This document shows, in pieces, positions 49,066 through 61,753 of a DNA stretch of 64,000 nt; the first letter of the stretch is position 1, and each line of letters starts with the position of its first letter. The stretch comes from Pyrus communis. Taxonomy: Eukaryota; Streptophyta; Magnoliopsida; Rosales; Rosaceae. The translations under genes were made by a program, and so were the position numbers. The stretch spans positions 19,517,460-19,581,459 of the forward strand of contig NC_084819.1 in assembly GCF_963583255.1 (NCBI RefSeq). Direction: 5' to 3'. Below the pieces are notes generated by a model. That model searched no databases, was not told the DNA's origin, and worked only from the letters and a program-made list of their open reading frames with translations.

Positions 49066-51408
49066 TTAGCGGTAGGTATATGACGGACCTGCAAAAGCAT
49101 AACGAGATGAAACTGGTGCATGCACAGGATCTGGGTTGGTCGCCTGGTAGGTTTCTCTCTGGTTATAACCTAATGAAGCAGCAGCAGCAGCAGCATCATG
49201 TCTCGAGTACAATGATAATCTCTCTACACGACGATCAGGCTCTCTGCTATACACAGGATCAGTCTCAATCAGGTAACTGTCTCTTGGTCCGTAGCTGGTT
49301 TCTTTCCTTTGCACAGGATCAGCCTCAATTAGGTAGTTTTCTCCCCTTCCACCAACGGAATAAGATCCTGACAGAACATCCTCTCTCCTATAGGGTGCCA
49401 GGTATGGGTCTGACATTGAAGAACCATAATAGGAACGATAATACGGCTCCCTTGCATATGCATCCACGGCAGTAGCAGAAGTTGCAGGTGGCAACTCGTG
49501 TCTAGCACCAAGAGTATGAGTATCATTCAAGTAGAGACGATCGGAATGAACATTTTCTCGATGTGCGGGAACAGCATCTCTGTAAATGAAGTTTGTCTGT
49601 CTTAGAAGATGCTCTCCTTCATGCTCCCTATGGCGAGATTCTACAGCTGGAGTAATTGGATGAGAAGTCACATTTCTCCTGTCTCCCTGAAGACCATAAG
49701 CTCGATATTCCTTTTCAGTTAGGTACAAATCATGAGAAGTTTCCTCTCTCCTTGCAGGTACCACCTCTCGGTGTGCAACATGCTGGTCCCTTTCATGAGC
49801 TAACACCGGGTAACTCCTTGCATCAGCATGGGCATAAGGATCTCTAGTACGTGCATCCCTGTGTGAAAGCGGCCGTGATTCTCTCACCCCCTCATGAACT
49901 CCCCGATCCCGTGCTTTTGTTTCCAGCGGGGAACGGGGGGCTAGAACTGATGAATGCACTTGAGCTGGTCGGAAAAGTGCCGTGAGCCTCCTGACCTGAA
50001 ATGAATATATTGGATACAACTCCGCAAAAATGTAATGAAACGACGGCACTTCAGTCCAGGAAAGGAAAAAAATAGCAATTAATAAGAGGAGAGCAGTTTA
50101 TCTCACTTGTCGAACCGTAAGTTCAGTTTTGAACTTGTTTTTCCCATCATAGTTTTCCTTTATTGCCTTCTTGAAAACACTCTCAGGTAGGGGAAGACAA
50201 TCTTTCTCCACATTGAACCGCACCTGAAATTTGCAAGTCATCAGCACAAAAATCTGGTTAACTATAAAAAAGCAAACAAGGAGGTGGATCTAAGAGAATG
50301 TGACCTGAGCAGGGAAGGCCCCACCAAAAGCTTTTGGCTCAAGTCTTAAGCCTCCACGAGAGGATGCTTTGTAAACCCCATACAAAAACTTAAGATCGAA
50401 ATCATAGAGAAAAAGCTTCAACCCAGGTTTGATACCTAAAACGACATCTTTTTTACCCATTGTAACACCCATGATACGGTAGTGGAAACAGTCTGGCTTT
50501 GTCTTTCCACTGCACATGAAGATCAAACCACCAAGTTTTTCTCTCTTATAATCACGTTTTTCACTGTTCTTTTCACTCTTGACACTCTTGTCTGACTCGC
50601 GTCGTTTTTCTGTACTCTGTTTTTGTTGGCTCTTTTCAGATTCGTCAAAATTTTCTGGATTCTTCTGAGCCTGATGGCTCTTCTCCGTAGCCTCTTCTTT
50701 CAAGATATTCTGTTGGTTCTGTTTACTTAAACTCAGCTTCTTGCCATCTTCTTCTCTTGTTTTGCTACTCTCGTTGTTACCCCTATTCCTTTTCCTTTTC
50801 CTCCCATTAGCTTGTGAAGTACCTGTACCTTTGCTAGTTTTCAAACTGTTTTGAACAAGAGTTTTCTTCACGATTTTAGCTTTTCCCTTCAATGATCTTG
50901 GGATCCTCTTTCCAGAACTGGATGCTCCAGCAGAAGAGGCAGTTTTCTTTTCAGATAAATCAGGCTTCTTAGACGCTTCCTCAGGAGAAGACATTTTCTT
51001 TTCAGCAGACTCAGGTCCACCGAACACTTTAGCAGAAGAAGAGATCTTTAGTTCAGATGAATCTGGGGTGTTGGAGGTTTCTGCAGGTGAGGGGACTTGT
51101 TCTGATGGCTCTGGATTATCCAACACTTCTGCAGGTAGACTGATCACTTCGGCAGAAGAGGGGATCTTCAGTTCAGATGACTCTGGTGTGTTGGATGTTT
51201 CCGCAGGAGAGTGGATTTGTTCAGAGGACTCTGGATTATTCAACGCTTCGGCAGAAGAGGCGATCTTCAGTTCAGATGACTTCAGTGGGTTGGATGTTTC
51301 TGCAGGAGAGAGGGTTTGATCAGATGACTCTGAATTATTCAATGCTTCTGCAGGACTCTCTATTTCCTTCCTGTTATCTGTTTCCACATAGTTATCATCT
51401 AGTTCCAT
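49066..51408 (-). CDS. DCD-domain (Development and Cell Death) protein
   Basis: Three coding exons, 50305-51408, 50107-50223 and 49066-49995, give 716 residues. The N-terminal ~170 residues are acidic, with repeats built on PESSEQ, SPAE and [13 protein letters not shown] Lys-rich basic region follows. The DCD domain spans about residues 292-420: it starts [13 protein letters not shown], contains [20 protein letters not shown] and [15 protein letters not shown], and ends VRRLTALF. The C-terminal third is rich in Arg, Tyr and His with YLIETDPV repeats and a six-Ala run. DCD proteins are plant-specific and linked to development and stress-induced cell death, but their biochemistry is unclear. 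The ATG chosen lacks the hydrophobic stretch an upstream-extended frame would add, and a candidate acceptor at 51455 supports an untranslated leader exon. Confidence 0.9.
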
Positions 51409-54240
51409 AGTATATCCATATACTAAACAATCGGGTTTACAAAGCCAAACGAATCCTGCAAACAATTTGGTAATGAAGTGATTCTTTTGTTTTCTATTAA
51501 AAACAGAAGAACACAGGAACCACATATCCAGTCCAGAAGAGGAGTCAATCGAATGTGAGAAAGAAAAGGAAAGAAAAACAGTGTGAAAAGGAAAGAAAAT
51601 GAATGTAAAAGCAACAGAAACAAAAATTAATGGAATGAGTGCAAAAGCACCTTCCATGTTTCATCTTGTTTTGGAGCACTGAAATTTTTTTTTTTGAAGG
51701 CAATAAAATAAATCCTTTGGGATGCTAAATGGAACGGTATCATCGTCATTCCAAGAGAATTGTTCAAACTCAAAATCCTCTTTAACATTTCAGTGCATAA
51801 TACAGAATAGGTTTCTAATGGCATGCCATTGTCTTATATCAGTCAGTTTCAATACTGAAAAATCACCAACCCTAGAAGCACGGATCTTAGAAGGAGAAAA
51901 GACGGATGGTCCTTTATGTTTAAAGTATGACAGGTGGTCTATGCACATAAGCTCTGCCTATAGAGATAAAAACCCTTCCTCTGTATGCACAACGAATAAA
52001 ACAAAACTAAAAACAACATTGAAGTTGTCAAACAAACAGATATACCTCTGTGTACACGTGTGTGTGTGTGTGTGTACCCCTATATATGTACATAAATATA
52101 CATTGCAGTGGCCATTTGGTATATGCATGCATGATCAGTATGCGTGTATGACGTTGTGCATATGGTAAGAACAATAACTTCCACACCTTTAGGTGGATGT
52201 CACATCCCCCATTTTATTCAACAAAGAGCATACCTCTAGTGTGAAAACTACAATGTTGTCGTAATTTCACTAGAAACATGAGAAACACAAATCTCTTTCT
52301 CCACGAAACCCTTCCAATCCACCAGTTTCTCTTCCCTCTGCTTCGCTAAGCCATCAAATTACAGTTATACAATTTTCTTTTCATTCCTCAAAGACTCAAA
52401 CATTTGAAAATTATGAAGCTTGAGTACACCCCTAAAGACAAATAATTATACTTCTTTTTCAATATGTAGGCTTATTCCCAGGTAACCATGAACAACACCA
52501 CCATATCCTATGCAAGAGAAGCCCAATTACCCAAAGTGTCAAGAAATCTTAGTTGCACTTCGCACAAGCCATTTCAATTGAGATGTAAGCGCCAATAAAG
52601 TTTGTATCACTACCACTGGACTATTCATATTTTCAAATTTACCTAAGCTCCACTGTACTATATGTATTTGCAAACAAAATCACATTATATTCGATGGCAC
52701 AGGAAGTGGGAACAGTCAGACTAACTCAAGAAGCCGCTCTGCTACAACTATATCAAAGCCACTTAAACTAAATAGTGACAGATATAATAAAATAGAAGAC
52801 TCTAGACAAACAACGGTTGAAAATTTAGTAGGTTCACTACCTTAATCTAATGAAAATTCTTTGTCACAATTGATCACATAAATAAATTTCTAGTAAAAAT
52901 CATGACAATGGCTTGACTATTAAGTTCGTGACCATTTTACCATACTTGTTGGCTGAACAGAAACATGCTGCACGTGCAAAGTTTGTACATGCGAATAATA
53001 TCACAGTTCATTCTAAGGAATCTGCTCCGTTAGCTGAGCTACTCAATTAAACGGAATTGAATGATTAATAAAAATCAAGACAACGGTTTGAGTATTTAAG
53101 TTTTTTCCACACAGGAGGCTCAGCATTATCATGCAAATGCCACGCATGCACTTTCGGTACATCTAGCAGCATCAGGACCAATAAATTTCATTTGCACACT
53201 TTCTTTTCCTGTTCTCTCCTAGTGCCGTTGTTACTGAGATTTATGCTATTCCTTAAGGTGACACAAAATAGCCGTTGAAAATCTGAGGTACTCGATAGTC
53301 TACTACTTTGGAAAAAGAATCCAAAACAAAAGTGAGCGCGCGTTTGTTCGTTATTACCGGTAATAAAGTTACTCCCGCCATAACCACTCTAAGCACAAAA
53401 TATAATCACATCTAAAGCCTTAGGTACCACAAAACCTCATGTTTCCATGGCAATGCCAAGACTTTCATTTGATCAAACCGCACTTGTGGTGATGATTCTG
53501 ATGAATGAAGGATATGCCCCGAAAGAATGAAGCCCAGATGCATATTTTAACAACAACAACAAATAAAAAGAGAATCTTTACTGTCCCCTCAAGCGAAACC
53601 AATCATTTGTTCAAAACCCAGTTTTGATCATGCAAGTGTATTGCAAAAAAGAAATCCAACAACCAATTGAATTAAATTTAAAATCGACCCGACTCGTGCA
53701 AAATTGCAAGCAATCAAGCTTTACTTCTGAACAAACAATTTAACACCCCCATCTATCTGTCTAATTGTCTGCCCGGAGAAGAAATAGAAGCATAAAATAC
53801 AAAATCACACAATTTTCTAAAACTCAGATCTCATAAAATTTTAATTCAGCACAATTACAATACCAGGATCAAATTCAGCATATTTTTTTCACAGTCCGAG
53901 CTTGCAAACACATGCATTCAAACTTAAATTCAAACAATGAAAATTCAATACGTTTTTCGTTTCCTTACCTTTCCCACCAACCAAACAGAAGCCAAGAGAA
54001 TCTGAAAACCTAGAACCACAAGAAAATTTCTAATCAGCGAGAAACCGGTTCTGGTTTTAGAGAGAGAGAGAGAGAGAGGTTTATATAGTTAGAGAGAGAG
54101 AGAGAGAAAGAGTGTGAGAGAGAGTGTGAGAGAGAGAGAGAGAGGAGAGAGCGAGAGAGGATACCTTCAAGAGAAACCAGAGACTGAGGGAGAATCCGAC
54201 GAACGTTCCACGGGAAGGAGAGAGTACCTGGAAAGAGAGA
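51409..54240 (-). promoter_or_regulatory. Probable 5' leader with a ~2.5-kb intron upstream of the DCD gene
   Basis: On the minus strand a candidate donor (GGGAAAG|GTAAG, at about 53970) and acceptor (TTGCAG|GATTC, at about 51456) would join a leader exon near 53971-54200 to the coding exon. The intervening DNA has no gene; it includes a GT microsatellite near 52055-52076. Splicing is inferred from motifs only. Confidence 0.5.
54061..54158. repeat. GA-rich microsatellite cluster in the DCD leader
   Basis: Several GA/AG runs are broken by short spacers (54061-54078, 54090-54110, 54112-54158). If the leader model is right, the transcript would carry a CU-rich 5' UTR. Confidence 0.8.
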
Positions 54241-55184
54241 AAATTAAATTAAGGACGATTTGCTCTTTCTTTTTCCAGCCTAAAATTTGCAAATGACCAA
54301 ACTGGCCTCCTTTTATAACTCTTTTGTTTTTTACTTTTGGCCTTCTTTTTTAAGGGCATCAAAAGTGCAAAAAAAAAGAGAAAAAAAGAAAGAAAAAAAA
54401 AAAAAAACCAAACCATAAATCCAACATTAAACAAAAATAAAATTAAGCTACATAAAGAGAGGAGAAAAAAACATATATGGTTAGATGCTTATAGAAAAAA
54501 TAAAATAAAAAAAATAATGTGGTCTGAATGTTTAAGTCGACGTTAAAAAAGTTTTCAGATAATAAAATATGTTTGAAATATTTAATTATAATTCATTCGT
54601 CTGTTGAAACGAGGTCGTGTTATGCGCGTAATGATCAAATGTTGCTTAAGATGGCATGCACGAGGCGCTTTAGTAACCTAGTTTTTTGTCCATATATCGA
54701 CCCTTACTTATAACGACATTATTTTTGCGTAATGATAACACAAGTGATACGTCGAGATAGTGGTACAAAGTACAGATATTAATCTATTATCTTAGTGGTT
54801 ATACATGTGTTGAAACTTAAATAAATCTTTAACATTACATCGGAGTGACACTGAAAATTAAAAACCTAGCTAATTCCCATTTTGATTTTCCTTTTTTCTT
54901 ATTCTCATATTTTGGAGTTCACTATGGAAATTTGAATTTTTTGTGTGTTATTTGCAAAATATAAGAAAGCCACATTGCATTCTATATACGTACCTTAAAA
55001 TTTATCGGCATTTCCTTTGATGATTTCTTTCCTAATTTTTGGATATTATCCTATCCAACTCATATCCTGTTGTTTTTGTTTTCCAATCCATGTGGCAGCC
55101 ATTCAGCATGGTTGTTGTACTATCTGTTTTTACAACCTACGTGGGCATTCAGCATGGTTGTTGTAATGAAAGTTGCCAATTGAC
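54241..55184. other. AT-rich intergenic DNA
   Basis: No gene is seen. Poly-A and AAAAG-rich tracts occur at 54360-54410. A short direct repeat, CATTCAGCATGGTTGTTGTA, lies at about 55099 and 55147. Confidence 0.45.
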
Positions 55185-55444
55185 TTTGGCTTGGTTTGGT
55201 ACTGAGGTGATTATACAAAAAAGCTGGTATCAAAAAAAGTTTGGAGTTGTTTTTGTGTTTGGTAAACATTCAGGTTCAGCTTTTTTTCACAGTTTTGGGT
55301 GAAAAAGGCCAAAAACAAGAAGCTGCAAAACCCAGTTTTGAAAAACCGGCTTTTTTTCACATCTATTTTACATAAAAGTTTACCAAACACTATAATACTG
55401 TTTTTTTTTGTTTTTTCAAAAGCACTTTTATAAAAAAAGTTTAG

Positions 55445-57413
55445 GGTAAAATATAAAAAACTACCTCAACTATTGGTGTCATGACACTTTCATACCTCAT
55501 CTTTTAAAATTGACAATGCCATACCTCATCTTACGAATTTGTGCCAATGTTATACCTTCCGTTAGCCTGCCGTTAATTTATCAGTTAAATGCTGACGTGG
55601 CTTAAACCAGGGCCCACTTCCTATTAAAAAAATAAAAAAAATCATTTAATATTTTTAAATATTAAAATAATAAAAAAAAAGTTGAAACAAAAAAAAAATC
55701 AAAAAAATCAAAACCTTCCCATCCACCCCCTCCCCCCTTCTCTCTCTCTCTCTCTCCATCTTCTTCTTCGCTGCGTGATTCAACCAAAAAAATAAAAATT
55801 TGCCCCAACCCGCCGAAGAAGAAGAAGAAGAAGAAAAAAAAAAACCCCAACCCAGTTCGTCTCTCTCCCCAAAAAAAAAAACAAACCCAGTTCTCCCCAT
55901 CCACCCCTCCCCCCTTCTCTCTCTCTTTCCATCTTCTTCTTCGCTGCGTGATTCAACCAAAAAAAAAAAAATTTGCCCCAACCCGCCGAAGAAGAAAAAA
56001 AAAAAAAAACCCCAACCCAGTTCGTCCCTCTCCCCAAAAAAAAAAAACAAGTTCTCCCCCCCCCCCCAAACAAATCCAACACCCTGCCAAACCAGAAAGC
56101 AAAAGAAGGAGGAGGAGGAAGAAGAAGAAGAAGAAGAAAAAAAAAAAAACCCAGATCCCGTTTGCCGATTCCGCGAGGGGTGGGTGCGAGGTTGGGTGGG
56201 TGTAAGGATGGGTGCGGGGGGGATGGGGGAGAAGAAAGAAGGACGCGGGGGGGGGGGGGGGGGGGAGGGTGGGAAGGGATAAAGTTTTTTTTTTTTTTTT
56301 TCTTTCTTCTTTTGTTTTCTGGGTTGCAGGCTTGCAGCAGGGGGTGGGGGGGGGGGGGATGGGGGAGAAGAAAGAAGGATGCCGGGGGGGGGGGAGCAGG
56401 GTGGGAAGGGATAAAGGTTTGTTTTTTTTTTTTTTTTTTTTTTTTTTTTCCAAAAGAGAAAAAAAACCCCAAAGAAGAAGAAGAAGAAGAAGAAGAAGAT
56501 TTTTTTTTTTTTTTTTCCAGAAGAAAAAAAAAAACCCCCGAAGAAGAAGAAGAAAAAAAACCCCAACCCAGTTCGTCCCTCTCCCCAAAAAAAAAAACAA
56601 ACCCAGTTCTCCCCCCCCCCCCCCAAACAAATCCAACACCCTGCCAAACCAGAAAGCAAAAGAAGGAGGAGGAGGAAGAAGAAGAAGAAAAAAAACCCAG
56701 ATCCCGTTCGCCGATTCCGCGAGGGGTGGGTGCGAGGTTGGGTGGGTGCGGAGGGTGGATGCGAGGGGAAGACGAACTGAGATTTTTTTTTTTTTTCCTG
56801 GGTTGCAGGTAAGGGCTCGGGTGGGGGGGGGGATGGGGGAGAAGAAAGAAGGACGCGGGGGGGGGGGGGGAGGGTGGGAAGGGATAAAGTTTTTTTTTCT
56901 TCTTCTTCTTTTGTTTTCTGGGTTGCAGGCTTGCAGCAGGGGGTGGGGGGGGGATGGGGGAGAAGAAAGAAGGATGCCGGGGGGAAAGAAGGATGTCGGG
57001 GGAGGGGGGGGGGGAGCAGGGTGGGAAGGGATGAAGGTTTGTTTTTTTTTTTTTTTTTTTTTTCTCTCTTCTTCATTTGTTTTCTGGGTTGGAGTTTCGC
57101 AGGGGAGGGATGGAGGGAGGGAAAGAGTTGTTTCGTTTTTTTTTTTTTTTTTTAAACTTTTTTTATTATTTTAATATTTAAAAAATATGAAATAATTTTT
57201 TTTTTAGTTTTTAATAGTATTTTATTAATTTTTTTAATAGAAAGTGGGTCCTGAATCATGCCATGTCAGCATTTAACTAAGAAATTCACGCCAAGCTAAC
57301 GGAAGGTATAACATTGGCACAAATTCGTAAGATGAGGTATGACATTGTCAATTTTAAAAGATGAGGTATGAAAGTGTCGGAACACCAATAGTTAAGGTAG
57401 TTTTTTGTACTTT
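55445..57413. mobile_element. ~2-kb element with ~250-bp terminal inverted repeats
   Basis: The left end (AAAAAACTACCTCAACTATT, then TTTCATACCTCATC, ACGAATTTGTGCC, ACCTTCCGTTAG) is repeated in inverted form at the right (GAGGTATGAAAGTG, GGCACAAATTCGT, CTAACGGAAGGT, AATAGTTAAGGTAGTTTTTT). The arms run about 230-260 bases each. The inside encodes no believable protein: it is purine- or pyrimidine-only tracts, A, T, G and C homopolymers and GAA repeats. Long TIRs with no coding sequence suggest a non-autonomous Mutator-like or foldback element; the superfamily is not proven. Confidence 0.75.
55800..57060. repeat. Low-complexity interior: homopolymers and a ~0.55-kb internal duplication
   Basis: A block with AAACAAATCCAACACCCTGC, then CCGATTCCGCGAGGGG, then TTGTTTTCTGGGTTGCAGGC and GATGGGGGAGAAGAAAGAAG occurs from about 56068 and again from about 56624 (offset about 556). 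G-runs of 10 or more occur near 56250, 56350, 56385, 56860 and 57005, C-runs near 56058 and 56612, and T-runs up to 27 near 56423-56449. The G-runs could form quadruplexes. Assembly of this part may be unreliable. Confidence 0.8.
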
Positions 57414-57704
57414 CCAAACACTCTGTTGTTTTATTTCACAGCTGCTTATTCTCACAGCACAGCAGAAGCAGTTTTTTTTCAAAGCACAGCAATACCAAAC
57501 TAGCCCTTTACTTAACCCTATTTTTTCCCTAATTTTTTTTTTTTTTGGTCAAATTTTTCCATAAGTTTCATTTATAGAAAATGTTAGCGTCAGTTGTGTA
57601 CGCATAAAAATTTTATTTTGGCCATTCTTGCTTTATCAGGGCTGGCAAGATCAGCCTAGGCTCCTAGCGACTTTGCTGATCAACCTTAGACAGTATAGGT
57701 GCTT

Positions 57705-58090
57705 AAGACCATCTCCAAAAAAGATGCCAAATCCTAGGTGGAATGCTAACTAATCGCTTTTGACAGTAAATATTGCTCCAACCGAACAATCTTTTAGCTG
57801 ACCTAGAATGGCAGCAAGACCTCTAGTGTCAATTTTGACGCTGCCTTCATTTCTATTTTATTTATTTTGTAATTGGTGAGGCACATAATTCACTACAAGA
57901 TAAAGCTTTAAAAATTATTTTATTGTTTATTTTATTTTAAAGTGGGCCCTATATGTTAGTAAAATAATAACTAATATACTTGTTAGAATATAAAGAAATT
58001 TGACATCATGCTTCAAAATGCCACATCAGCCATCAATTAAGAATTTGACAGAAAAAACTGACATACCCATTGGAGATGCTTTAAAAGACG
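57705..58090. mobile_element. MITE-like element in duplication unit 1
   Basis: The left end ACCATCTCCAAAAAAGATGC and right end CCATTGGAGATGCTTTAAAA are imperfect inverted repeats. The interior is AT-rich and non-coding. An identical copy is in unit 2. Confidence 0.5.
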
Positions 58091-58387
58091 TAGAACGGGC
58101 GACGCCACATGAACCATAATGCCAATGTAGTGGTGACCTCATTCGACATAAGTTACTCTCCTATAGAAGGGGAAGGACACACATACAGTGAGGTGTTGTT
58201 TCAGACTTATCACACTTTCCACACGTTCTTGACGAAACAATTGCCAATTCATCATATAAATGGAGAGCAGAAAAAAGCTAATTTGCAGTAATTGGCAAAG
58301 ATGCTTTATAGTCACAAATAAGAGTTTACATACAAACCTCCCAAATTCTCCAAAGAAAATCAAATTCAAAGAAAAATAAAACCTAAT

Positions 58388-59209
58388 TCAGTCAAGATAA
58401 ACTTTAACATCAATCCCATTATCAATGAGGGATTGAACAACTGCTCTAATCTTCCCTTCAAACTTGTCCCTGTCCCGGGGAGTATAAGCAGCAGTGTAGA
58501 CATCGGCTTCTCTTGCCCTATCGGCTAAAATTTGGCCAACTGCCAAACAGGCAGGTATGTCACAACGCGACTTGAGTACAGCTTTAATGTCTTTGGAGTT
58601 GGTACCGGCAGTTGCAACCTGCTTGGTTGTGACCCTGTGGGTGATTGAGGCTGACACAAACCTCTTTGAGATGAACACATCCAGTGTAAATGGTTCAATG
58701 TAGGCTATGGTGCGCTGTTTAAATGATATATGCTTTGTTGGATTTTTGGACTTCTTCTCCTTCTGGTAAGTGTATGGCCGGCTATTGTCATCATCGAGGA
58801 AATCCTCTACCCCGAAAAAACTTCTCGGTGCACAATGAACCTGTAAATTGCACAATCAGATGGCAGTTGATATCACCAGAAAAATTCTACTGGAAAGAAA
58901 TAAGATGGCTAGCAGATCTTCATGGCATCATCCAAGCACAAAAAAAAGTTCAAACCTTGTTCAAGCATAGATCTTTATTAACTTTCTTAGGTCTTTCTCA
59001 GAGAAAATCATTGGTTTGAAACTAACGCAAGGCTTTGTGACGTCAAATTCAAGAATATAACGCAAATGGGTGCTCGGAAATTGGGATTTCGAATGTACCT
59101 GTCCATTGTGAACATCACTCGTGGGCACATACAAGCAAGGCATGGCTCTGTTTCCTCCATACACAAAAACCCCTTTATTCCACACCTTCCCAAAGACTTG
59201 CTTCAACAT
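58388..59209 (-). CDS. Ribosomal L18p/L5e-family protein, copy 1
   Basis: Two exons, 59099-59209 and 58388-58840, with a 258-base intron, give 187 residues. The start is ATG 59209 (MLKQVFGKVWNK); the frame also runs a little upstream but without an ATG. The C-terminal ~95 residues form the L18p/L5e-type fold: RFVSASITHRVTTKQVA, AGTNSKDIKAVLKSR, DIPACLAVGQILADRAREAD and AVVQSLIDNGIDVKVYLD. These uL18-like proteins bind 5S rRNA in bacterial-type ribosomes; many plant members are predicted to be organellar. The extended N-terminus contains no clear membrane segment. Copy 1 codes for the same protein as copy 2. Its upstream DNA ends at 59610, where unit 2 begins, so its distal promoter may be missing. 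Confidence 0.88.
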
Positions 59210-60248
59210 TTTCCCTTTCCACTCACACACAAGACACCTTGATGTAGAGTGGTCCTACTCGTACCTAATCAGCTGAAAACAAAAATCAAACAACAGTAAA
59301 GAACGATACTTTGAACACCTCACTTCTCTGAAGCATTTCATCGAACAAGTGACAGGCAAAACAAAAAAGAAATAGAAACGGAAGCGATTCTGCTTCCAAA
59401 TTCGTTCCCTTTTTGGGAAGCTAATGGAGCCCTAGAAACTGAGGTCCTTAGGTTCAAAGAAAAACGTAGCTAAATTACGATTCTACCCAATCACAGAGAC
59501 AAAGACACTGCTGAAAGAGAAGTGGAAACAAAACCAATTACTGGAAATTGTGAAACAATTGATACAAGTATTATTGTTCATCAGAATCTTCAAGTTTTCA
59601 GAGACCCCATCTCTTCTTCATTTGTTTTCTGGGTTGGAGTTTCGCAGGGGAGGGATGGAGGGAGGGAAAGAGTTGTTTCGTTTTTTTTTTTTTTTTTAAA
59701 CTTTTTTTATTATTTTAATATTTAAAAAATATGAAATAATTTTTTTTTTAGTTTTTAATAGTATTTTATTAATTTTTTTAATAGAAAGTGGGTCCTGAAT
59801 CATGCCATGTCAGCATTTAACTAAGAAATTCACGCCAAGCTAACGGAAGGTATAACATTGGCACAAATTCGTAAGATGAGGTATGACATTGTCAATTTTA
59901 AAAGATGAGGTATGAAAGTGTCGGAACACCAATAGTTAAGGTAGTTTTTTGTACTTTCCAAACACTCTGTTGTTTTATTTCACAGCTGCTTATTCTCACA
60001 GCACAGCAGAAGCAGTTTTTTTTCAAAGCACAGCAATACCAAACTAGCCCTTTACTTAACCCTATTTTTTCCCTAATTTTTTTTTTTTTTGGTCAAATTT
60101 TTCCATAAGTTTCATTTATAGAAAATGTTAGCGTCAGTTGTGTACGCATAAAAATTTTATTTTGGCCATTCTTGCTTTATCAGGGCTGGCAAGATCAGCC
60201 TAGGCTCCTAGCGACTTTGCTGATCAACCTTAGACAGTATAGGTGCTT

Positions 60249-60634
60249 AAGACCATCTCCAAAAAAGATGCCAAATCCTAGGTGGAATGCTAACTAATCG
60301 CTTTTGACAGTAAATATTGCTCCAACCGAACAATCTTTTAGCTGACCTAGAATGGCAGCAAGACCTCTAGTGTCAATTTTGACGCTGCCTTCATTTCTAT
60401 TTTATTTATTTTGTAATTGGTGAGGCACATAATTCACTACAAGATAAAGCTTTAAAAATTATTTTATTGTTTATTTTATTTTAAAGTGGGCCCTATATGT
60501 TAGTAAAATAATAACTAATATACTTGTTAGAATATAAAGAAATTTGACATCATGCTTCAAAATGCCACATCAGCCATCAATTAAGAATTTGACAGAAAAA
60601 ACTGACATACCCATTGGAGATGCTTTAAAAGACG
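60249..60634. mobile_element. MITE-like element in duplication unit 2
   Basis: This is a copy of 57705-58090 carried by the tandem duplication. Confidence 0.5.
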
Positions 60635-60931
60635 TAGAACGGGCGACGCCACATGAACCATAATGCCAATGTAGTGGTGACCTCATTCGACATAAGTTAC
60701 TCTCCTATAGAAGGGGAAGGACACACATACAGTGAGGTGTTGTTTCAGACTTATCACACTTTCCACACGTTCTTGACGAAACAATTGCCAATTCATCATA
60801 TAAATGGAGAGCAGAAAAAAGCTAATTTGCAGTAATTGGCAAAGATGCTTTATAGTCACAAATAAGAGTTTACATACAAACCTCCCAAATTCTCCAAAGA
60901 AAATCAAATTCAAAGAAAAATAAAACCTAAT

Positions 60932-61753
60932 TCAGTCAAGATAAACTTTAACATCAATCCCATTATCAATGAGGGATTGAACAACTGCTCTAATCTTCCC
61001 TTCAAACTTGTCCCTGTCCCGGGGAGTATAAGCAGCAGTGTAGACATCGGCTTCTCTTGCCCTATCGGCTAAAATTTGGCCAACTGCCAAACAGGCAGGT
61101 ATGTCACAACGCGACTTGAGTACAGCTTTAATGTCTTTGGAGTTGGTACCGGCAGTTGCAACCTGCTTGGTTGTGACCCTGTGGGTGATTGAGGCTGACA
61201 CAAACCTCTTTGAGATGAACACATCCAGTGTAAATGGTTCAATGTAGGCTATGGTGCGCTGTTTAAATGATATATGCTTTGTTGGATTTTTGGACTTCTT
61301 CTCCTTCTGGTAAGTGTATGGCCGGCTATTGTCATCATCGAGGAAATCCTCTACCCCGAAAAAACTTCTCGGTGCACAATGAACCTGTAAATTGCACAAT
61401 CAGATGGCAGTTGATATCACCAGAAAAATTCTACTGGAAAGAAATAAGATGGCTAGCAGATCTTCATGGCATCATCCAAGCACAAAAAAAAGTTCAAACC
61501 TTGTTCAAGCATAGATCTTTATTAACTTTCTTAGGTCTTTCTCAGAGAAAATCATTGGTTTGAAACTAACACAAGGCTTTGTGACGTCAAATTCAAGAAT
61601 ATAACGCAAATGGGTGCTCGGAAATTGGGATTTCGAATGTACCTGTCCATTGTGAACATCACTCGTGGGCACATACAAGCAAGGCATGGCTCTGTTTCCT
61701 CCATACACAAAAACCCCTTTATTCCACACCTTCCCAAAGACTTGCTTCAACAT
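60932..61753 (-). CDS. Ribosomal L18p/L5e-family protein, copy 2
   Basis: Exons 61643-61753 and 60932-61384 encode the same 187 residues as copy 1; the single G/A difference found between the units in this region lies in the intron. This copy keeps contiguous upstream DNA through 62155-62485, including a GA microsatellite, so it probably retains the original promoter and is the more likely expressed copy. Family, motifs and predicted role are as in copy 1. Confidence 0.88.

Larger units (their letters stand above)
55185..57510. mobile_element. Outer hAT/MITE-like element split by a nested insertion
   Basis: The left end TTGGCTTGGTTTGGTACTGA (about 55185-55205) resembles the reverse complement of the right end CAGCAATACCAAACTAGCCC (about 57486-57506). 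Both inner flanks contain AAGCTG/CAGC...TTTTTTTCA(C/A)AG-type sequence. The larger element at 55445-57413 interrupts it. The boundaries are approximate. Confidence 0.5.

Noticed and set aside
49080..49475. 131-codon plus-strand frame across the DCD gene C-terminus
   Set aside because: It is antisense to the Tyr/Arg-rich C-terminal exon and has no domain.
55655..57174. Open frames up to 473 codons in the TIR element
   Set aside because: They encode runs of Phe, Lys, Pro, Gly and Glu from homopolymers on every frame and both strands, without any conserved domain.
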